NCBI GenBank assembly: GCA_019022495.1
Contig: JAFEKR010000053.1
Coordinates: forward strand, 186,001 to 250,000
Source: Epichloe hybrida
Taxonomy: Eukaryota; Ascomycota; Sordariomycetes; Hypocreales; Clavicipitaceae
Length of the DNA stretch: 64,000 nt
Reading direction: 5' to 3'
The position numbers and the translations under genes were made by a program. Position 1 is the first letter of the stretch. Each line of letters starts with the position of its first letter. The notes below the pieces were generated by a model. The model searched no databases and was not told the DNA's origin. It worked only from the letters and a program-made list of their open reading frames with translations. Below are positions 1-12,200 of the stretch, in pieces.

Positions 1-366
1 CAATCCGACATTATCTCTGTCGCGTCTTGGACATTCGAAGTATGGTTTGAAGTTTATAAGGGTTCTGCAAATATGAGAGCTCGACGACCGATTCAAACCA
101 ATAAAGATATAACGCATGAGGATCTATTGCTAGAACCACTCAAACTTCACAAGGCGGGGCTTGGTGATTCTATCAGTGGAACTGCTACGTTCCTTATGAC
201 GGGATACGTTAAACAAACTCAAAAGCTCGAGGTCACAATGGCGCTAGAATTCTGGGCCTCAGCGCAGGCAACTACTTTCTCTCCTCCGTCTCCACATCCT
301 CCGGCCACGCTTGATGGCAAGCCTCTCCCAGCTGGCAATGTAGGGATGCGCACGGTGGTCAGCTGA
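1..366 (+). CDS. 3' end of an unrecognised protein-coding gene (partial at the window edge)
   Basis: The first reading frame is open from base 1 and ends at a TGA at 364-366, giving about 121 residues that run off the left edge. The Met at base 73 lies inside this open frame, so it need not be the start. Base composition is that of ordinary coding DNA with normal CpA and TpG, unlike the block starting at 725. The visible part is mixed polar and hydrophobic, with Trp-rich segments (TFEVWFEVYKG, ALEFWASAQ) and a Pro-rich stretch near the end. I see no membrane segment or motif that lets me name a family. The stop lies about 360 bp before the transposon border, so the gene end is not disrupted by the insertion. 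Upstream exons would be needed to identify it. A chance open frame is possible but less likely given its length and composition. Confidence 0.45.
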   Translation, partial: QSDIISVASWTFEVWFEVYKGSANMRARRPIQTNKDITHEDLLLEPLKLHKAGLGDSISGTATFLMTGYVKQTQKLEVTMALEFWASAQATTFSPPSPHPPATLDGKPLPAGNVGMRTVVS

Positions 367-724
367 TGCCTGAAGACTCATTTTGTTCTCTAGTGGATTA
401 TGAAAACTTTTATGCCCTTCGTGGCCCTTTTTTTAATGGAAATTTTGTGGTTCGGGCGTGAAGTGTTTTCTGGGTGGGTGTGGGTGTTGTCTTGGAATGA
501 ATGGCTTTGCTGAACCGACTACTCCGTACGTGCTTTCATGGATTGATTGGTTGGTGTGTAAATGCAGTAGGGGTGACGCAGACTTGTTACATACTTGCCA
601 ATCAAGGCAATAGTATTAGTAAGGTTAACCTGAATCTAGCAGATAACCCAGACTTGGTAAAGTACTTTCCTATGCATATGTATTATGGTGTCATCTGAAG
701 TACCCGTTCATCCACCTTGACCCC
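367..724. other. Intergenic / 3' flank left of the transposon block
   Basis: About 360 bp of normal-composition DNA between the stop of the left gene and the first LTR. It probably includes the 3' UTR of that gene. A 65-codon open frame at 501-698 has no recognisable content and is not called as a gene. A TACTCCGTA motif, which recurs in the right flank, lies at 520-528. The last four bases, CCCC (721-724), are the left copy of the target-site duplication of Gypsy-1. Confidence 0.6.
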
Positions 725-840
725 TGTTAAGTGAGGAAATGGCTTAGCTAATGAAGGGGGTAATAATTATAGGACCCATATATGTAGCTTAGATAGTAAT
801 TAACTATTATCATTACCTTAAACTTATAAGTACTATTATA
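725..840 (+). repeat. 5' LTR of Gypsy-1 (116 bp)
   Basis: Aligns over its full length with 57,752-57,867. The first half (GTGAGGAAATGGC and following) keeps CpA and TpG. The second half is more mutated than the same region of the right LTR: TAATTAACTATTATC here against TAATCAACCATCATC on the right. Confidence 0.85.
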
Positions 841-2639
841 TAGTAATAAGACTAGGACCTATATATATTATTATTATCTTAGAATAAACTTAAAATTATC
901 CTATATAATTAATTATCTCTAAGAATATAAAGGAGTTAAGACTAGCGCTAAATAAATAAGAGATAATTAAATAAAGATAATATAAAGAGTAATGCTTTAT
1001 ATAAAATTACTAGAGTATAGCTAAGGTTAAAAATAGAATAATAGATATATCCTAGGAGCTATAATTACCTAATAATAAAGGATAAGAGATAAGGTCTAAT
1101 TCTAACTATAGCTAGGAATAGCTTTAATTATTAAAGCTATAATTACTAAGGACTATAGGACTTAAGTAATAGGTTTAAGAACTATAAGGCTTAGATATAC
1201 TAGCTAGGAGACTAATAAAGAGAATAACTTTATATCTAATAAGAGATAAAATCTTAAATAATACTTAAACTAGAGATCCTAAACCTTAGGAGAAGTAATT
1301 AAATTAATAAATAAATAAGACTAGAATAAGATTAGATTATAGAGATTAGTAAGAGAGAATAATTAATTAGTAGCTTATAGTAATTAATTAGTGGGATACT
1401 ATTAGATATAGTTACTAATATAGGAAGCTTATTTTACACTAGATATATTAAAATAAGAGAACACTTTAAACTAATTTAAGGAACTAAAGATATTAGATTT
1501 AAAACTAAAAAACTATTCCTAGAACTTAATATTTTTAAACTTAGTAAAACGCTATTATTCCCTATAGAAAGGAATAGATACTAATTAAGAAATAGATATA
1601 CCTAGATAATAAAATTACCTTCTAACTTTTTAGGACCTATAGAATTACGCTTAAAGCTAAGAAATAGGACTTAGTAAATAGTATTTAATAGACTTAGCTA
1701 TAAGGTAGTATGCACTCTAACTCTTATATAAATAAAGTATTAGATTAACTATTTTATAACTATATTTATTACTATAAAGAATAACTAACTACTAAACTCT
1801 AATAATAAACTTAAACTATAATACTCTATAGTATTATAGTAAGAAAAGGCACTAGTATAGAAATGCGTAATATAGCTAGATAATAGGGTTAAACCTTATA
1901 AGTTTAGGTAGGCTTTAACCTACCTCTTTAATTTTAAAAACCATAGTTTACTAAGATAATTACACCACTATAATCTAAGGGGGCGCACAGACCACTGCCT
2001 CACTTTTACCTTACTTTTATCTCTATAGTATTGCTTATCTAATCTTCTAATTAGCAAGTATAGTGTGAACTATATATTACACTATACTTCTTAGTATAGA
2101 ATTTACCTTAGAATTAAAAATAAGAAGGTTTAGAGTAGTAATTATTATAAAGTTAAAACACACCTAACCTTAGGAGTTAGGATAGGTAAAAGGAATAAGG
2201 AAAATAGTAAATAGGTTAAGGATAGTTTTTCTTAAGTTAAAGGACACTTAGTTTTTTTTCTTCTTTTTAAGACTTAAGGTAACCTAATAGAAAACTTTAT
2301 TATAGTAAGTTTTAAGTTTAACCTAATTCCTTATCCTAATTAAAGTTTACTATAGCGTACTTTATCCTTTATTAAAAACTCTTTCTTTTATCTATATAAA
2401 CTCTAATAATTCCCTTTATTAACCTAAGACCCTTTCCTAGTATTACTATTTATATTACGTTTATAAATAATTTATTACTTAAGATTTATATATAGGAGAA
2501 TTTAATCCTAGACTTTAACTTTAAATCTAAAAGAGCTTTACCTTTATTTTACCTAAATCCTAACCCTAAATTACTTATTTCTTTGTCTAAAGTTAAAGAT
2601 ATTTTACCCCTTTTCCTAACTTTATTACTTTAATCTCCT
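841..2639 (+). other. Gypsy-1 leader / 5' internal region, no recognisable gene
   Basis: About 1.8 kb of RIP-mutated AT-rich DNA between the left LTR and the gag relic. I found no protein domain in it. A short GC-rich, CpA-containing patch (GGGCGCACAG at 1,981, then ACCACTGCCTCACTTT at 1,991-2,006) stands out and shares 16 bases with the 41-bp tandem repeat of hAT-1. This leader is long for a Gypsy element, so a small unrecognised insertion may be present. Confidence 0.4.
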
Positions 2640-4720
2640 AAGACTACTAACACTAGTAACTTAGGATAGTTAATTACTATAAATAATATCTTACTTCCTA
2701 TAATATTATATAATATTAGTAAAATAACTTTCTCTAGATATCCTAGAGATAAACTAGCCTAAGACTATATAGACTACTATCTTACTATAGTAGCTATAGC
2801 TTAAATCCCTAATTATACTAATACTCTAGTATATTATAACTTTACTTAAGGTTTAAGGGGAAAGGCTATAACTTAGTATAAAGATTTAGACTATAAAGAC
2901 TATAAGTAAGAAGTTTTAAAGAATAAGTTTATAAAGAAGTTTAAGAAGCCTAATTTACTTCTAGAGGTAGTAATATAGTAAGAAGCTTATTACTTTACTA
3001 AAGAAAAGGGAGAAAGCCTAAATGCCTATATTTAAAGAGTAAAATACCTAGTATTTAAGGTAAGAGTAAAAGTAAGATAAGTTCTATTTATAAACTTTAT
3101 AATATATATAGTAAATAGAGATTTAGATTTATAACTATAGAAAAGAGTAGTAAATTATTTATATATAACTAATAAATAGATATAGGGAATAGCTTTATAA
3201 GACCTTATAATATTAGATCTTAAAGTTATTTTATATAACTATTAATTCTTTATTTCTAAAAAAATCTCCTAGCTTAGCAAAGAGTCTAGAATACTAGATT
3301 ATTCTAACCTAGTTTATATATAAATAAAAGAATAAGCTAAGAGAGATAAATTAGCTAATAAAGCTTAAGCCTAGAGAGATAAAAAGATAATAAATTTAAT
3401 TTATTAACTTAAAGTTTTCTAAGCCTAAGCTATAGGAGAACAATCTAGACTATATAGATAAATAGAATAAGGAAAATATAATATTAATAATCCCCCCTAG
3501 TTACCTAGAAAGCTAGTAATTAAATAGATATAAGGAGATAAATAATAAGATCCTAATTTCTTTTAGTGTTTCTTATATAGAGAATAGGGATATATAGGGT
3601 ATAACTATTCTAGTAAGGATAAATATTTATTAGAAGATTTTAAAAGATATTAAGAATAGTAAACCTAAGATAGTTATTAGATAAAGAGAGAATGTTAATA
3701 GGAGTTAGATAACTCTAACTAAATTAACTATATTAGAGGTCTAGAAAGAGAACTAATTTCACTGCCTAGGTTTATGCTAATATAGAGATTTATAGCACTT
3801 AATACTTCTATACTAAACTATTAACCCCTAAGTTATATCTAAGAGAGAAATAAGATAAATTACACTTACACTATAACCTTAGGTAATCTAAAGGGAAAAA
3901 GTTTAAAACCTATATAAATAAGAGAGCTAGCTAGAAAGATTATAAAACTATCTAATAAGCCTAGATTAGTTTTAGATAAGTAAGCATAATAGTAAGTTAA
4001 GGAGATTCTAGATATAGAAGAAGTTAAGGAAACCTAAAACTTATTTTCCTTTAATATAATGCGTTTACTATAGGAAATAACTCTAGAAGAATTTAAAAGA
4101 TTACTACTAGCTATAAGACCTTATTTAGACAAAATCATAGGACTTTCTTAGAAAATAATAACTTTAGATTTGCCTTATAAGATAATAATAAAAGATATAA
4201 TACTAAAGGAAACTCTTACTCTAAAATAAAGACTAAAGTTAGAAAAGATTAAAGTAACTAAAGAGTATTAAGTTCTAGTATTTAACTTAGGAAAATATCT
4301 TAGGAATATAATAGTTTTTATTAGCATTCTCTAGTTACTTTAACAAGCCCTAATTATTTAATAATAACTAAGCTATTTAATATAGTGTTAAAAAAAGACT
4401 AAGAGTAAGGGAGTAAAATCTATAATTATAAATCTTATAAAACTATTTAAAGAAGTAGTCTAGCTAATATATAAGGCTAACTTAACCCTAGGATTAGTAA
4501 ACACTATAATTGCTTAGAATAACGTTATAAAACTAAATAAAGATATAGTAATTACTCTAGGATATATTATAATATATATTAAGGGTTACTAATATAATTT
4601 AGTTTTAATTAATAGAGAATCTAGTGTTAAACTAGTAAGCGAAAACTTTCTAGTAAAATTTAGGTTTACAGTAGTATAACTTAGGGAAAAGCAATATATT
4701 TAAATAGTAAATAACGTAAA
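2640..4720 (+). pseudogene. Gypsy-1 gag and protease relic
   Basis: Conceptual translation of about 2,640-3,280 reads as a Ty3/Gypsy gag capsid: a region like LRGKAITxYKDLDYKD followed by KNKFIKKFKKPNLLLEV, then KEKGESLNAYIxRVKYLV, interrupted by TAG/TAA at likely Gln and Trp codons. Near 4,599-4,640 a segment LVLINRESSVKLVS matches the retropepsin motif of the ALIDSGSxVNLIS type, with the catalytic Asp now Asn (GAT to AAT). The two domains are separated by about 1.3 kb of low-information sequence. No functional product is possible. Boundaries are approximate because stops are frequent in all frames. Confidence 0.6.
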
Positions 4721-5606
4721 ATATTTAATTACTTACTACGCTTACTTATAAGTTATTACTAGGGGAATCCTAGCTTTAGTAAAGTATTATATTATACTAG
4801 TTTAATAAGATTAGGATATTTTATTAGGTAAAGTCTAGCTAAGAAGAATAGAAGCTATTAAATACTATACTAAAGATAAGTTAATAATTAAGGGAGTAAA
4901 TAAAGTTACTTAAACTCTATTACTTTACCTATACTTAGATTTATTTTAGAGAACTAATAAATAAGGTTAACTTCCTAAAAGAACTAGACTTAAAAAGCCT
5001 ATAGAGTTTATAAAAGATAATTAAGAAATCTTAGAAAAAGTAAAAGAAATCTTAAGAGGGATAAATATAAAGATCTATAAATAAACTAATAAGGAGAACT
5101 TAAAAAAATAAGAACCACAGATAATATCGCTAGTAATTATTCGCAGGATTAGTTATTTAATCTAATATTGCTAGATAAAGAAGAAATAAGCTTTAAATAA
5201 GAGATAAGCGAAACTTAGATATAATATATATATTAGAAGGAGGGAATATTAGAAGGATATAATATAAAAACTAGAAATAAAGAATTACTAGCTAAGATAA
5301 ACTAAGAAAAATAGGAAGTATTTATAAATAGTAAGAGAACTAAAACTAAAATAGAAATAATAGGTATATAAGAGAATAAACTAAAGGAGAAGGAAATAAG
5401 GACTAAAATAAAAACAGAAGATAATCTATTATTAGGAAGATACAAATTAACTCTAATCTCTAATACTATAATCCTATAGGAATTACTTTAGAACCTTAGA
5501 ATAAATAGCTTTACTAATAAGAATACTAATAAAATAAAAATAAAATAACTTTACTCTTACTTTACTAGAATAAAACCATTAGGATAGATAGCTAATATAT
5601 AGAAAA
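4721..5606 (+). other. Gypsy-1 internal region between protease and the Gypsy-2 insertion
   Basis: RIP-mutated sequence that continues Gypsy-1 pol towards the RT found at 26,651. I see no diagnostic domain. The last five bases, GAAAA (5,602-5,606), are the left target-site copy of Gypsy-2. Confidence 0.5.
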
Positions 5607-5876
5607 TGTTAGGAGCGCAGAGGTCAAAGATAGGATGTTCATTAAAGCGGGTCTTCAGAGAACCTTTAGGCCGTGCAAATAACAAAGAGGCTAGCTAGCT
5701 ATAAGATAGCCACGTGCTTATAAAGTAAGGTACTTATTAAAGACTACGTATATTATTAGTACTAGGTTAGAGATTAAAACCTTTATATACCTGCCCCTAG
5801 CTAGTATTTATCTAGTAGTAACTATAATAGTCTTAGCTATTACTTTATTCTTAACCTTTTAGTATAAGCTATAATA
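5607..5876 (+). repeat. 5' LTR of Gypsy-2 (270 bp)
   Basis: Collinear with 26,376-26,645 and of equal length. Its outer end is almost unmutated (GAGCGCAGAGGTCAAAG), while its inner end has lost nearly every CpA and TpG (AGTATAAGCTATAATA, where the other LTR has GGTGCAAGCCGTGACA). Confidence 0.92.
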
Positions 5877-6359
5877 AATTAATCTCTCTTAACCTTTTTA
5901 AGGATATAAACTATTAGCTAGATTATTATATAGCTAATACTCTAAAGATCTATAAGAAACACACTAGTACCTTATAATAATAAAGCTATAGATAATTAGG
6001 AAAATAAGGAACCTCTATAATCTAGAACTATAGATAATAGGGTATAATAAACGCTACTTAATCCTAATTTAGGTAAAGGTATAAATAATATAACTAAAGA
6101 AAAAAGGGCGTTATAGTAATACTATAAGGTTATATAATCTAAGCTATATTACCTTTAGAGGAGATAAAAGGTCTTATAGATAAAGGCATAAATTAAAGAG
6201 CTTAAGGCAAATCTAGGATTAGCTAGACCTTAAACTAGACCTATAATTACCCCTTAATCTAGACTTAAAATTACCCCTTAAATATTAGCTATAATTTTAC
6301 CTATAGTCTATAGTAATATAGTAGTAATTATATAGTAAGGTAGTCTTATTAAAATATAG

Positions 6360-8155
6360 ATAAAAATGCCTATATATAAAGGGGAAATATATAAAAGCCT
6401 ATAGAATTTCTTAGTAAACTTAAATATACTATTTAAATTAAATTACTATACCTTTAAGGATAATATAACTAAGGTAGCGTATATAAGTAGCTGCCTAGCT
6501 AGTAATATAAAGTAATAGTAAATACATTATATAGCTATAAATAGGTATATAAATTATTTATTAATTACCTAGGTAGATTTCCTAGAATAGTTAAAAACTA
6601 GAATAATAAATATAGGTATAAGATACTTAGAAGTAATAAGGTTACTACTAAATCTTAGGTAAAAAAATAGCTAATTATTTTAATCCTTTATATAAGCCTA
6701 GGATAAGGTAAAAGCTAAGTTACCTAAAGAAATCCTTATATATCTAAGAATTATAATCTTTTTAAATAGCTTAAATAATACTATAAGGAAGTAAATAATT
6801 AGTTAAGAGATCTTAATAACCTAAAGCTAACTATAAGGCTAGGGTAAGAAAGTAAAGGTTATAATAGGTTTAGGCTAAAATAATAAAAAAGATTAGGACT
6901 TTAAAAGAAAGAGGTAATACTCTTATTTTATATTACCTATAAATAAGGTATAGTAATAAAGTAAAGACTAAGGGAGAAGATTATCCTTAGTATACTATAA
7001 ATATAAAAAGCCTAGGTATACTATACTAACTTATTAGGCACTAGATTATTTTACCTATAAGAGTACTAAATATATAACTAAGAAGTATAGGGAAAGTAGT
7101 AATAAAGCTATATCTCCTAATATAATACTAGTTTAATTAGTATAGACCTAGGAATATAATCTTACTATAAAATACCCTATAGATAATAAAATAAGAATAT
7201 AGGTATCTTTATAATAAAATAACTAGTAATTAGCTATGTAAGCGCTATTTAATATAGGTATATAGTCTTTAATAATTTATCTAAAATTATTATTAAAAAA
7301 GGATTAGAAGAATATAATCTAATTAAATAGGATATTAAAGAGTGTAAGTAAAAAAGTAATTTTATATTAAGGAATTCTAAAAAAATTAGTTAAGATAAAA
7401 GATAGTATAGGATTTGTAAAGGTTTACTAAGTTAGCTACTTTATTACTAATATAAGTAAAGGGATAATTCTAGGTATAAACTAGATTAAAGAGTATTTAC
7501 TTATAATTATATATTAGGAGTATAAATACTAGAGATATCTAGTAATAATAGAATATCTCTCCTTTACTTATAGTAAGTAGTAAGTATATAGAGAGAAAAA
7601 AATAGTAGTTATTACTTTATTATTAGGAGTAATAAAGATTAGGCTAAGTATTCTAGAAAATAAAAATCAAAAAGGAAAAGAAAAAGGCTAATTAAAGAAC
7701 CTAGTAGTAATAGATATATAAATAAATAGTAAAGTAGCTATATAAATTCTTAAGTATACTTATTTATAGTAAAAAAGCAAAGGTATTATAGTTATACTAA
7801 TTTTAGAAAATATAAGCAGTAAAGAAGCTATATTAAATTAGGATAAGAGCACTAAGCGCCCTATACTAATAATCCTAGAAGAATATAGGGAGTTTATAGA
7901 TATTTTTTCTAAAGAGTTAGTAAGTAAGCTTCCTAAACTAGGAGGTTACACTTATGTAATTAAATAGAAGAAGGGAAAATACTACCTTAGGGGCCTATAT
8001 ATAATTTAGCTAAAAGGGAGCTAGAGGTTCTTAGAGAGTACCTTATAAGTATATAGCTTAAAGGGTAGATTAGAAGATTAGTTAGCCTAGCTAAGGCCTT
8101 GATTTTATTTATTCTAAAGAAAGGAGGGAAATTAAGGCTTTATGTGGATTATAGG
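6360..8155 (+). pseudogene. Gypsy-2 gag, protease and N-terminal half of RT (relic)
   Basis: Near 6,378 a gag capsid begins (YKGEIYKSL followed by NFLVNLNILFKLNYYTF). Near 7,230-7,260 a segment ALFNIGI corresponds to a retropepsin ALLDTGA motif, with Asp changed to Asn and Thr to Ile, both explained by C-to-T changes. From about 7,870 the sequence is clear RT-proximal Gypsy pol: PEEYREFIDIFSKELVSKLP, then LAKALILFILKKGGKLRLYV and DYR, ending exactly at the Copia-1 insertion at 8,155. The RT continues at 15,252 without loss of bases apart from the duplicated target. In-frame TAG/TAA codons are frequent. Confidence 0.75.
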
Positions 8156-8909
8156 TGTTAAAAATAAGACCTATTTTTAGCCCTTTCTAGTTAAAGGACC
8201 TTTCTATTACTAGCTTGCATTGCAAGCCTGACAGCTGCGACCGACCGTGTGGATAACTAATCCAAATCAATTGTTAATTGTGAATTATTTAATTGCGTTG
8301 TGGCTACAAGCGCAGCTACAACCGCAGCGCCACTAGTAATTAGGTAAGCTAGGGTGACGTAAGCAGGTTACCCTATAGCTATCTTTGACAGCGATTTTCT
8401 CTTTAACTAGAGGTTGTACAAAAGTCTTGCATATAGCAAATTAAAGCTAGAAGACAGGGCTTTTATTTTATACAGGAATATTTTTTTAGACTAAAATTTA
8501 GTGCATATGGGTTGCTAGTTTGTATGGTAGTGAGTCGATTTTTTGGATTTTATATACAAATGAATTTTGCGGAAAATAAAAAGTAGCCTATAAGACCTCT
8601 TTAGCGGTCTGGATCCACCAATACAGTTAGTGGGTATATAAGAGAAAGAAGATCTTTTTAATCTAGCTAGAAAGCTAGGCCTCTTAATCTAATAGCCGCA
8701 TTGCCTATATAACGTCACTAAAATCAATTCTATTAGTATATAAGATATTATAAAAGTTATCTAGATTAAATTCTATTAGTTAATAACTGCTAAAACCTTC
8801 CGTTGCGTTACGTTAAATATTTTAACGTGGTGGTTTTACTAGTCTCTAACCGTAGAGCTGCACCTATATAGCTATTACTAGCCGGTAACTAGCTCCCTAC
8901 ATTTCAATA
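8156..8909 (+). repeat. 5' LTR of Copia-1 (about 754 bp)
   Basis: Aligns with 14,434-15,251 but lacks about 64 bp near its position 75, where the other LTR and the solo LTR have a block containing AGCTATTAATAGCT inverted units. The LTR end is taken as CAATA because the ATAGG duplication follows directly in the right copy. Confidence 0.88.
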
Positions 8910-8966
8910 GATTATAAGCCTAGTCTATTACTATAAAATTCTTTCTAGTGCACTTTGCGTATGGTT

Positions 8967-9243
8967 ACAGAAGACTTCCCTTCTATAAAACAGGAAGGAC
9001 CCGTAAGATAGAAGCTATTCCCTTCTATAAAAAAAGGAATCATTATGGTTATAAAAGACTTCCCTTCTATAAAACAGGAAGCGCATAAGCAATATAGAAG
9101 CTTTCCCTTCTATAAAAAGGAAGTTTAGTGAGAATAGAAGCTTTTCCCTTCTATAAAAAAGGAAATTCAGCGTAAATAAAAGCTTTTCCCTTCTATAAAA
9201 AGGATTTTTAGTACAAATAGAAGACTTCCCTTCTATAAAATTA
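8967..9243 (+). repeat. Seven short repeats in the Copia-1 leader, each a potential hairpin
   Basis: Between the 5' LTR and the gag start the motif TTCCCTTCTATAAAA, usually followed by a GGAA, occurs seven times at about 40-46-bp spacing (near 8,975, 9,018, 9,059, 9,105, 9,144, 9,188 and 9,225). TTCC and GGAA within a unit can pair around a TATAAAA loop. The array lies in what would be the 5' untranslated leader of the genomic RNA. A packaging, dimerisation or translational role is only a guess. Confidence 0.8.
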
Positions 9244-9247
9244 AAAG

Positions 9248-12200
9248 ATGGCTACTAATTAACAAGGTTAGGGACCTCCAGTCCCTAATATTAGTGCGCA
9301 AGAGGTTCTAAATAACTAGCTAAAAGAGCAGGTTATTAAACAACAAAATGCTATTAATCTAGTAATACAGAAGCTAGAGTCCTTAACTTTAGCTATTAAT
9401 GATAGACCTATGGAGGGTGTGGAAGCGGCTAAGCCCGCTAGTTAGCAGCAAATTCAGCAGCCTATTTAAGATAAGGCACCTGAATATAGCTCTGTACAAG
9501 CTGCCTTTAATAATTTAATTATTAAGGAATTTAATAAGAGGGTTTATAGCTTCCCTAAGACTGCTAAGCTTAAAGGAGCTGAAAATTTCAATTAATGGAA
9601 ACAAGCCCTAGCTATCTAATTTAGAGCTTTAGGCATGCCTAATTTTCTAGATAATCCGGATATTTCTAGGGCGCTAGGGGACGCTAACTAAGCTATTATC
9701 CTAATGTTACTAAGGGATAGTTATACAGAAGGCCCCTAAGCCGCTATAACTTGGCAAAAATCACCTGAAGAAGCCTATAATTTACTTGTATAGCAGTATT
9801 CATATAGCGTTGAAATCCAGAGGGGGTCCCTATATTCTAAATTTCATAACCTGAATTTTCATGGATTTAAGGGGACTTTAGAAGCCTTTAATGCAATCTT
9901 TAATAATCTACTAGCTAGATTATCGATTTTAGGGGTCCTAATTGATCCTATAGATTAGGTTAATTAATATCTTTAATCCCTAAAATCAACCTTCCCTTAG
10001 TGGGCTAAGAGGTAACGATTTAGCATGCGTACGAATAGGGCTATAGGGGTCCCCCTAGAAGCCCTAAATCTTGAATTCCTAATGGCAGACCTTCTAGCTA
10101 AACAGAGGGATAAGTTATCTACGGTAGCCAAAGCCCTGAATTATAGGGCTAAAGACCTAGAAAAGGGCGCTAAAGATAAAGAAAAGGCCTCTAAAGGTTA
10201 GAAGAAGAAGAAAGAAGGCTCTAAAGAAAATAAGGGCTCTTCTAATTCTAATAAGAAGAAAAAGAAGTAAAAGGGTTAAAAATTAGATAAAAAGGATACT
10301 AAAGAACTTATAGAGGGTTCTTTTATGCTAGGAAATTACAATCTTTCTAACGGAGCACTTGATCCGTACAAGAAACCTAGCAATTACAAGACTAGTTATA
10401 AGAGCTCTAGCGATAGTAGCTCTAATTCTAGCTCTAGTGATTCGGATAATGAAAAACAAGAAATTAATACCTTAAATGGTTTTAATTATTACAGTAAAGA
10501 CATGAAAAAGGCCCTATTATATGATATAGGTTTAACTATATATATAGTTAATTCTAGGGAGGTCTTTAGGGATTATACCCCTTTTAAGAAGGGGGAATCT
10601 AACCCTATTATAACTAGTGGTAGCCCTATTTATCCTAAGGGTTACGGTAGTGCTATTTTTGAGGTCTTATATTAAAAGAAACCTAATAAATATAGGACCT
10701 TAGTGCTAAAGGACGCTCTATATTTTCCTTAGCTTAATGTTAATATAGTTAGTGGCCTTATTCACTATATATCTGGCGGTTACTTTATAAAAAACTATCT
10801 TTATCTTAAAGATAGGTCTTATATTGCTACCCTAGATATAGAAAAACATGGTTTTTTCTTTCACGTTAAAAACTAATCTACACTAACGTTACATAAAGGG
10901 CCCTGTAAAAAATCTCATTATATCTAACCTTTTACCTATGCTAGCTTTAGGGGTCATAGCTATCCGATTAGCTACCCTATAGAGGTTCAAATTCCCTCTA
11001 AAAAGCCGGATTGGGCTTCTGATTTAGACGAAATCGCTGAAATCAACGAAAATGATAATGATATTGAAGAAGTTATACGGGATGATTTAGGGGATTTAGT
11101 CCCTTCTCCAACGCCTATAGCCCTAGGTTAGGTCCCTTATAAATCTAAAGAAATAGATTTAGGGGTGTTAGAGGGCCTTAGTAAAGGAAAAAGGTCTCTA
11201 ATACCTCCCTAAGAGGCCTATGGTTCTTAAGGGGCCTAGCAGGGGACTGACAGAGAGGGCCCTAATCTAGACCCGAATCTAGACCCTAATTCAGGCCCTA
11301 AAGACCTTCAATATTAAAAGTTACTAGAACTAGCTAGCCTATGGCATGTATGATTAGGGCACCTAGGGCTTCCTTTGCTAAAGAAAACAAGCCTTATAAC
11401 TAAAGGAATCCCTGATTTTTCTAAAATCAAGGATAAAGACTTTAAATATATAGCTTGTGATTAATCTAAGGCAGTTAGAAGACCTAGGAAATTAGCTATC
11501 CCTAACCCCCCTAGAGCTCTAGATTAAATAGAGGGGGATACGCTAAAAATCAGCCCTATACTGTATAATAAACAGTTAATTTGCTTATTTCTAGTTAATT
11601 AAAAAACTAGATATAAGTGGGTGTTCTTATTACCTAATAAGGAAGGCCTAACTGTTTATAGGGCTATTAAGGGCTTCTTCAAAGGGCTTAAAAATCAACT
11701 AGGTTAATATCCTAGGCACCTTCACTTTAATGAGGGCTAAGAAATCAATTCTAGTTATTAAACCTAGTTAAATTCTAAAGGGATTAAATTTATGACTTCT
11801 AGTCCCTATATCCATGAGTAAAATAGATTAGCAAAGCGTTTAATTCGTACTATTCTAGATCAATTAAGGGCTACTATCTAGTGGGCAAAATTACCTTTAT
11901 ATCTATGGTGTTTAGTATTACCTGCAGTTGTTAACCTAGTTAATATAACTGCTAATATCACTAAGGATAAAAGCCCTAAATAACTGCTAGCTAGGGAGCT
12001 AAATCAGCCCTGTACGACTAATATTAGCAGTATTAGAGCCATAGGATCTCACTGTGAGATTCTAATCCCCCTAGAAAAACAACCTAAAGCCTAGAAGTTA
12101 GTAGCTAGGACTATCCCTAAAAGGTTATTAGCTACACTAGGTTCCAACACCTATCTAGTGTATATCCCCTCTAAAAGGCTAGTCACGAAGACTAGCTTTA

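Noticed and set aside
501..698. 65-codon open frame next to the left LTR
   Set aside because: Short, no domain, no clear upstream context; probably intergenic.
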